NCBI GenBank assembly: GCA_009733575.1
Contig: ML769423.1
Coordinates: 62,001 to 126,000, forward strand
Direction: 5' to 3'
From: Gymnopus androsaceus JB14
Lineage: Eukaryota; Basidiomycota; Agaricomycetes; Agaricales; Omphalotaceae
Length of the DNA: 64,000 nucleotides
Both the position numbers and the translations under genes were made by a program. Of this stretch, positions 57,033-64,000 are shown piece after piece. The notes beneath the pieces were generated by a model that was given only the letters and a program-made list of their open reading frames with translations, was not told where the DNA came from and did not search any database. Numbering within the stretch: the first letter of the stretch is position 1; every line of letters starts with the position of its first letter.

Positions 57033-58731
57033 CTACAATTGCATATCGTCGAGATGATTCGAAATTTCCAGCATGCTGTTGTTGTATTCTGCCAGGTTTT
57101 CCTGAGGAGGGGCCTTAGCATTATCATTAGTCGACGAGGGCATCGCTATTGGAAGGGCAGGTAAGTGCATTTTCGTCTCTAGTACATCATTAGGAAATGC
57201 TTACCTGGTTCAATATATTCAGACTTGACTGAAGACTGGGGCCCTTGTAGGACATTACGAAAATTCTCCTGATCCACAGCCATATTCTGTAGACTAGCAC
57301 GATGGTTCTCGATGAGGTCAACCATGCTCTCAGACATCCCACGAGCCCTCAACCATCCCGCCGTCTTATCTGCACATGCGATGATCATACACAGCTCGTT
57401 GGGGTTGAAACCTCGCACGATTTCGGGGAAGGATAGGGCTGCCTGAGGAAACTGACCGCCAGGCAACTGGCCCGTTTTTCGTCGACTGTCCAGCACGCAA
57501 GCCATATAAACCGTGTCGAAGGCTGAGAGATATTCCTTGTAGACGTGCTGAATATGTATGGCAGCAGCTGGGCCAGAATTTGGCGGCGAGTTCGCTGTAC
57601 CGGGGAAGTGCACCACACCCAAGCGCCCAGCGATTACAGGCCACAGCTCCTTGCGTGTAACCTATGTCCCAAGACCTTGAGTCTCGTAATCATTTAATAA
57701 AGACAGAAAGCTCACGTTCTGAATACCTCCCTCACGCATGACATGACAATGCAATTGGAACAGATCAATGGGCCTGGATTCGAAGGCAAGAAGCCGCGGG
57801 TTATGCACGATGTTTTTCGTTAAGCACCACTGCTTATACGAGGTCTCGAATCGCTGCTTGGCTAGAGGACCTATAACATTCGGATTTAACGGAGGTGCTG
57901 GGACGTTCGGTCCCAGGTTGCTAGGCCCGGAAGCGCTATTCGCGAAGTTGTTTATAGGAAAGTTTAACGGCGACGGGTTTAAAGAAGGAAAGGGGTTCAT
58001 TGATTGTTGGGGAGTAGGACCAGAACCAGGTGCCTGAGGCTGAGATGAGGGCTGCGCGTTACTTCCAAACGGCGCTGGCCAAGGCTGACCGTTGTTTCCT
58101 GGAGGAGGACCTCCGGGAGAAGGACCCATATTATTACTAGAAAAGACCAGTTAGACGGAATGAAAGTTTCTATAATGACAGATACGCACAGAGAACCGCC
58201 ACCGTTATTCAAATTCTGCTGCATGCAGATATTCGTCAACGTTATGATTTTGTTCAAAGATTCTTTCCGGTTAGTTATATCGACCTGGAATGTACGCATT
58301 TTTGCCATGAACACATTATCAGGCATTCCATCGCGTTGTGCCTGAAGTTGGCGCATCTGCATTTCCTGATTCTGAATCGTGTTGCGAAGTGTCGCTGCTC
58401 GTTCCGTCAGGTCAGCAAGGTTAATTGTGCGCCCTTGGATTTGGAGCGTTGGATTCGGAGTCATGCCGTTGGAGTTTGGTTGCTGGTTTCCTAGTAAAGT
58501 AGGAGGATGAGGAGAGGGGCGACGCATGTCGTTCGGATTAGAAAGCATGTTATTCTGCGACTGCAGAGGGTTTAATCCTGCTGCACCATTGTTCATAGGA
58601 ACCCCGCTTGTTACTCTAGTGGGTCCGTTCTGATTCTGCTGATTCCCCTGCAAGGCTTGCAGCATGTTCTGTCGATATTGCATCGACTGATAGCTAGGGC
58701 TATATTCTTCCATCTGAGAAATCTGAGTCAT
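57033..58731 (-). CDS. ARID-domain protein, Swi1-like SWI/SNF subunit candidate
   Basis: The start is MTQISQMEEYSPSYQ at 58731. A Gln/Asn/Pro-rich N-terminus with a coiled-coil stretch (RAATLRNTIQNQEMQMRQLQ) precedes the ARID/BRIGHT DNA-binding domain: KQRFETSYKQWCLTKNI, PIDLFQLHCHVMREGGIQNV, then across an intron TRKELWPVIAGRLGVVHFPG and AIHIQHVYKEYL. ARID proteins of this type are subunits of SWI/SNF remodelling complexes. Three introns are clear, including one that joins GGSL to NNMGPSP and a last 59-nt one before AMPSSTNDN. The end is TAG at 57033. It is shorter than yeast Swi1 and lacks a recognised ARM-repeat tail, so the subunit identity is probable, not certain. Confidence 0.82.
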
Positions 58732-60155
58732 GCTGTAGAGTTGAATATCTAGACTCAGAGCACAGAATCCAGCCGCCGTCAGTTCAGCGTAGATATTAAA
58801 ATGAAGAAGTGAATCTCACCTTAGCCTGGAGAAGAATGAATATAAAGGTAACGAAGAAGCTAAGACAAACGAAGTCTTTATGTATACGCCTCCAAAACCC
58901 CTTAGCGCTGCATGATTAACGCGCGCGCGAGCTTAGCGTCTATGGGAAACTTGACTCAAGTTTCCCATATAAAAATAATCGGCTCACCCAAGGCTTACCG
59001 GTTGCGCTACATGATTAACGCGCGCGGTGAACGTCCCCGACTCTCGAACGGAGGGCCTTGTAGAAATAAAAACGTGACTTTTTGTCCAGATCTTCACCCC
59101 GATTCCTCTTCTCACAATATCGTGACTATTCGCTGCTAGTATTGACACCGACTCGCCTCCTAAACTTTTGCCCTCACCAGCTTTGCAATTGCGTCTGATG
59201 TCGGTCGTCAACGAATCCATTGAATATATATTTGTTCAAATAGCTTCTTCTAAGCCTTACTGGGTCCTTGCAGAAACAGGAAGTCTCAATCGCACATTGC
59301 AGCGCCTGCTTGTGGATTCTTATTCACAATTCTTGTCAAACAAGCAGGTGAAGAGGCTGAACAAGTCAGGAAAAATTGAAAACATAATATCTCAGTATTG
59401 CGGTCTCATGTTTTTGCCAAGGGGGTGTAAAAAAAATAAAACATGACCGGATGTTGATTTTTTTTTCTTTAGCCTGGCCGGCGGAATAACTAACTATGTA
59501 AGCATTCCCATGCCCATATATGGTATATCAAGATAAGATTTCATCATGAATTGCTCTCCACAGAGTCAGAAGACCCTGTTTGGACACTGTACCTTCACTT
59601 TGAGCTTTTTTTTAGCATCCATAAGCCATAACAAATCCCATTTTTCCTTCTGAAACACTAATACAGTGATACTCCTCATACATCCTGCTTTGACCAGCCA
59701 AAGCAAGCAAGTAAGTACATGGGAGCCAGAAGGTGTAGGAAAGCTGTAATTTATACAATGGATGTTATGTACTTACAGGTAGTGTAAGATATATACATTT
59801 TGAAGTTTCCAGACTGCCAAAAGTGGTCAAAATAGGTCAATCTTTAAGGTGTCAATTTTTTTGGGGGGGCTGGGGGGCTGGACTAACTAACCTAGGCCTT
59901 GTCAGGCGCTAAATTCTTTGAACCTCCTTGGTTTTTGCTCCCTCCAGCTGCTGGAACCCCTGATTATTATCGCACTGTTGTGAACTACCTCATATCACAC
60001 ATTGGTCGACCTGTTGTTGAGTGCATCAGGGAATCATTCGTTGCCCTCATCAGCACGACCCCAGAAGCAATGATTTGTATGATGTTTGCATGCTACTCAC
60101 TGTTGTCTCAATCATATCCAATCATCCTGATTCTGACTTAAACCATCTGCAATAA
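58732..60155. other. repeat-bearing intergenic region
   Basis: A leader intron of the ARID gene probably lies at 58738-58818. A 29-bp perfect palindrome (58941-58969) is flanked by direct copies of CATGATTAACGCGCGCG at about 58911 and 59010. From 59440 on the sequence is AT-rich with a run of eight G near 59860. No gene is supported, though 59899-60138 has an open frame of unknown relation. Confidence 0.5.
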
Positions 60156-60335
60156 GGATTCAGAAACAACCGACCACTTTTCACTGATTTGGGGATTGTC
60201 TTGCATAAGCGGGATGTAACTGGTGAAGATTTTGTTGTTGTCAAAGACTTGCAAAAGGCTCAGGCATTTACATTGCCAGTAGAAGCAACTACTGGTACAG
60301 TAAGCCTCTTTGCCAATGACAATGGACAATGCTGA
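60156..60335 (+). pseudogene. unidentified coding fragment
   Basis: A 59-codon stretch (GFRNNRPLFTDLGIVLHKRD then DFVVVKDLQKAQAFTLPVEA) reads like protein, ends in TGA and has no start, splice partners or match I recognise. It may be the remnant of a transposable-element gene, since repeats surround it. Confidence 0.35.
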
Positions 60336-60803
60336 TTCACAAAAACCTCATCCTACTGGTCCACCTCTGAGACCCAACCCTACTCTTCCACCACCTCTCA
60401 TCCAACAAGCTCTGCTCATCATATCCAGTATTTTCCCTGAGACAAGGACTCAAGTCTACTCTATTCTTTGAGTTGCTCTTATATCTTCTTAGGGATGCAT
60501 TGTATCTCAAAGATGCTTGCAGCAGTACTCACCAGCTGTTGAGCGTAGATGAATTTGAATTTGAACAAAGGCTAGCAGAGAATGGCATTAATCAAGAATT
60601 GGTGCTATGCTGGTGGGATGAAGAGATACAGAGTAAGAATGAGAGAGAGGTAAGGAGATGTTGAATATGAGGGATAAAGCCATGGAGTGGGTCAACAGGA
60701 AGGTTGGACGAGAGAGAGCAGAGGGTTGAAAGGGGTTAGTATATTGGGTATATTGGGTGTACTGGACAGCGCTGGATAGCGCTATCCAGCACTCATAGCA
60801 CCC

Positions 60804-61547
60804 TGTTAAGCCCGTGCAGCCCAGATCGAAGCGGCGGGAAATCGATCGCAAATCGATCGTGGGAATCGACCGATGTCGATCGATCGATGACCTGGGTTGG
60901 ACCTTTGAAGTAACGGGACTTGGCGAAGCTATTAGCAACACCCTTAACACACTGTAACGTGTCCCAGAGGAAAGGAGTGGAAGAATGGCGGAGCGGAGCG
61001 AACGCACAGCCGCAAGTCGATCGCAAATCGATCGCAGTGTCGATCGATTGATCGGCGGAGATGTCGGAAATACGAATAGAGAAGATCAGCTAGGCTAAGT
61101 TGATTTTCGAACTAAAGTTACGGTACATGGTATACTACTTAAATACTAGTGAGTTCGGATAAACGGATAAATGTAAAGAACAATAGGTAATATATATCCG
61201 GGAGTGTATTCAGTACGTATAACAATAAAGTAATTCAGTAAGAAAGACAAAAGAATATAAGAGGAATAAAACAATAAGTATCAGAAAGTGTGTCCAAACA
61301 TGATAGGGATGTTTCCAAAGGTAAAGGGCAGCTATCAGATCAATATGTCGATCAATCGATGGCAATTGATCGGAAATCGGTGGCAAGTGTCGATGATTGG
61401 CAGCGAGTGTCGGACATCGGCAACGAGCGGTGATGATTGTAGGGATATAACAGTAGTTACATCAAAAGGTTGATTGATCAATGGCAAATGATCGGAAATC
61501 GGCGGTAAGTGTCGGAAATGATCGGTGATGATAGCATGGATATAACA
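60804..61547 (+). mobile_element. 744-bp solo LTR, copy 2 (same family, inverted)
   Basis: The plus-strand ends are TGTTAAGCCC and GATATAACA, flanked by a perfect 5-bp target duplication CACCC (60799-60803 and 61548-61552). The reverse complement matches the LTR at 39868-40675: both start TGTTAyAkCCATGC and end GCACGGrCTTAACA, and both hold AAGGGTGTTGC and CCAAGTCCC. One end carries an internal partial duplication of about 95-120 bp (GATCGGAAATCGG repeats at 61368 and 61490). There is no internal retroelement sequence. Confidence 0.85.
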
Positions 61548-61552
61548 CACCC

Positions 61553-64000
61553 ATAGCACCCATAGCAAGGTCCCCATCTATCCAGAGCTATGGACTGCTA
61601 TGGATTGCTATGGATTTCACGGGAACGTCAGTTGTCATTCAATTCAATGCTAAATGTATTATGTGTTTGAATTGTTTTAAGAATCATAAATCGAACAATG
61701 GCGGAATAAAATCATTCATGTCTTCATGTTAATTTGATATGTACATAGATTATAGTACATATATAGTTCTAGGATGATGATAGTGTAGCAAACTAACTCA
61801 AAGTCTAGTACCACTTAGTATAACTATGTGTTACTTAGTACTATGAGACCATACTATAAGTGTCAGCCCTTATATGCAAGCATTAAATAAAGACATACTG
61901 TGAATATTGAGTGAACTTAAGTCAAACTTAAGTGACTGAGAATCAAGATGGAGTTGGACAATCAAGATGAAGTTGAAATTCTGATGTGGATGATTCTGCA
62001 TTTCTTATATACTGTTGGGAGAGAATGACAAGTGTCAGATGGCTGTCAAATGGCGATATGAGTCAGTGATCCCACAGAACCTCATAGCAACCTATAGCAA
62101 CTCATAGCAACTTATAGTTCTGTAGAGAACTATGGCTACTATGGCCTACTATGGCTTGCTATGGCTGCTATGGCCACTACCCAGGTTTTGCTGATGTTGG
62201 GACAGCAGCCTAGCAGTCATAGTTGTATCTGGTTTCTCCAAACTATTCTTGGCAAAGCCTTTTTTTTTTCTTGGCCTCAAAGATGTAATTCCTTGTTTCA
62301 ATCTATGTAATGATGTACTTATGTAGTCCCCAAATCCATCTCACTTGATGATAGCCTTTAGGCTGAGTTTCCCTGACTGAAACTCCAAACTGTACCAGTT
62401 TGGAGAGTATCCAAGATGGATTATGTTCAAGTCTTAAAGATCCATAGTAAAATTGAGAAATAAATCTAATGATGATGAGTTAGATTTGTGCTGGGTATGA
62501 AAACCGACCAAACAACAATCACCCCAATCTGATACAATCCAAAAGGTTTAATTTAATGCGAGGAAGGAGGTTGTCAAAGGTTCCCTCAACTACTAATTGA
62601 TTCAAAGAGAAAAGCACTTGACAGTTGGCACAGACAGTGCGAGATGAACAAGGTTTTATATTTCGAGGGAGGTTTTGAAAAGACAACTAATGTACGACGA
62701 CGCACTGAACTAATCAAGGGAAAAGCAAACACCAAACCACGGGTCAAGTACGCCAACTCAACAAACAACTTTGCGTATCTCAGGAGCCTTTACATCACCG
62801 CGCAATGATACTCCAACTCTCAGGGAATCCCGCGAGTTACCTAACAAGCTTATATGACCACCGCGCAAGCCACTCGAGTAGGCATTTTTAACACACTCAG
62901 CAAAGAGCGGGCAAGGGGTAGAATCTGTTGGTAAAGCTAGGTAACACTCTGAGAAGCTTCCTCCCTAAAACTAGACTAAGCCAACACTTGGGTCCAAGAT
63001 CTTTCCTAATCAACAACAGGCTTGTCGAGGTGTGCACATTAGGCTCCACCTGCAGTCCTAAGACTGATGTAACCTCTCTTCAAGATGAAAACCAGGAATG
63101 CTCAACTTAATAGCCGGGAAGTAGAATGAACAGCCTCAGTATTATTGAGGTTACAAGAAGGCCACCTGTTTCAAAGGTTGCAGAGGACAATGCAGATGTG
63201 TCTGAGCATGTACGAATCACTACAGGTCCTAAGATGAAACTGCATTTCAGGTATCAAGTCTAACTTTTTATTCCAAGATAGAATAGCTACCCTTATATAC
63301 TGAGCGAGATATAATAAAATAGGAAAATGAGAGAAACTGAGCGAGATAGGATGAAACAGAGTAAGTAAAATAGAAAAAGATAAATAATGTCCATATATGC
63401 GTGTATACTATGATTTTGCCTCAACGTTTCCTGCCTCGTTTGTTTGTCTTCCTTGATTGGGTCAACTTTTGGGATTTTTGGTCCGAATTGACTTGAGTCA
63501 TTTGCCTTTTTACAAGGCTCGCCAGTTCCTTTAGCAGAACAGCCCTTGGAAGTATTTCTATGTTTTTCCTCACCAATGGGAGACTGGTTATTATCCCTAG
63601 TTCCGCACAGTCTCGAGTCTAGATGCATGGTAGCATATGGATCTCGGTAAAACACTGAGGCTTGGATAGAAACACTCCTTGGTCCTTCCGTGCTCTGGAA
63701 GTAGCTACAGCAAGTGGGTCATGTGGCTGCATTGGATGGCCGCGGCTATCTGCCTGGGCGCTTTCCAGTGAGTGTCAACTTTGAGGGCACCCGTTAGGGT
63801 ACTTCCTCATCTCGGTCCACCTTGCTTTGTTCAATAAACTTGAGTGTTGTGTAGACTCCTTGGTGAGCTGATCGCGGAAGTGATGCCTTGTTAAGACTTC
63901 GATCCCTTGGTTATATACTTTGATGACCTAGCCTAGTATAACTGGTATGTGGGCTTGTTTATCTGCCTCGGTCAGCAACTTGTTATCTAACAAGCTTGCC
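61553..64000. repeat. repeat-rich tail of the window, no gene called
   Basis: CTATGG/CCATAG repeat tracts occur at 61550-61612 and 62085-62170; the latter folds back on itself. TTAtCTAACAAGCTT-like sequence occurs at about 62836 and again at 63983. Open frames at 62586-62768 and 63293-63655 are unsupported. The region looks like old mobile-element debris that continues beyond the window. Confidence 0.45.

Noticed and set aside
1..64000. CRISPR arrays, prokaryotic operons, phage or bacterial defence genes
   Set aside because: No regularly spaced repeats of suitable length were seen, and all recognised genes are spliced fungal genes.

Overview
This is nuclear DNA from a basidiomycete fungus, most likely an Agaricomycete. 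The genes are dense and intron-rich, with most introns 45-70 nt. The content is typical of mushroom-forming fungi: a secreted GH18 chitinase, a secreted CE1-type esterase, an F-box gene family, a Zn2Cys6 regulator and LTR-retrotransposon remnants. There are no operons; neighbours are divergent, convergent or tandem transcription units, some almost touching. No species is named because nothing in the sequence decides it.

Layout. 1-5.3 kb: the 3' end of a PHD-finger gene, an F-box relic and an intact 12-exon bestrophin-like channel gene. 5.8-12.9 kb: a compact housekeeping block with a conserved protein of unknown function, APC10 and UBA4 head-to-head 23 bp apart, a UBX-domain protein and a PITH-domain protein. 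13-15.5 kb: no gene seen. 15.6-18 kb: an 18-exon secreted chitinase with micro-exons. 18.4-22.2 kb: a tandem duplication of a dienelactone-hydrolase gene plus tRNA-Phe, with one tRNA copy decayed. 22.5-27.5 kb: a Zn2Cys6 regulator and a small repeat protein. 28.6-33.4 kb: an Sds3-like histone-deacetylase-complex subunit with very low-complexity flanks.

33.5-42.7 kb is an F-box family cluster (one intact gene, two pseudogenes, one fragment) around a COG0523 metallochaperone GTPase. It has been hit by a solo LTR, a fold-back MITE and a degenerate TIR transposon. 42.7-58.7 kb is again mostly housekeeping: a Pho84-type phosphate transporter, a secreted esterase, eIF1A, a J-domain protein, a single-pass membrane protein, an intact F-box gene and an ARID (Swi1-like) protein. 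58.7-64 kb is repeat-rich, with a second solo LTR of the same family as the first.

A recurring oddity is that at least six otherwise conserved genes carry single-base frame breaks, mostly in short homopolymers. This looks like uncorrected sequence error rather than gene death, and it will split automatic gene models here. No bacterial-type system, CRISPR array or clearly novel multi-gene system was found. The most interesting points are the mobile-element archaeology in the F-box cluster, the tRNA/hydrolase duplication, the tightly packed UBA4/APC10 pair and the unassigned MGQRHQ-type protein.
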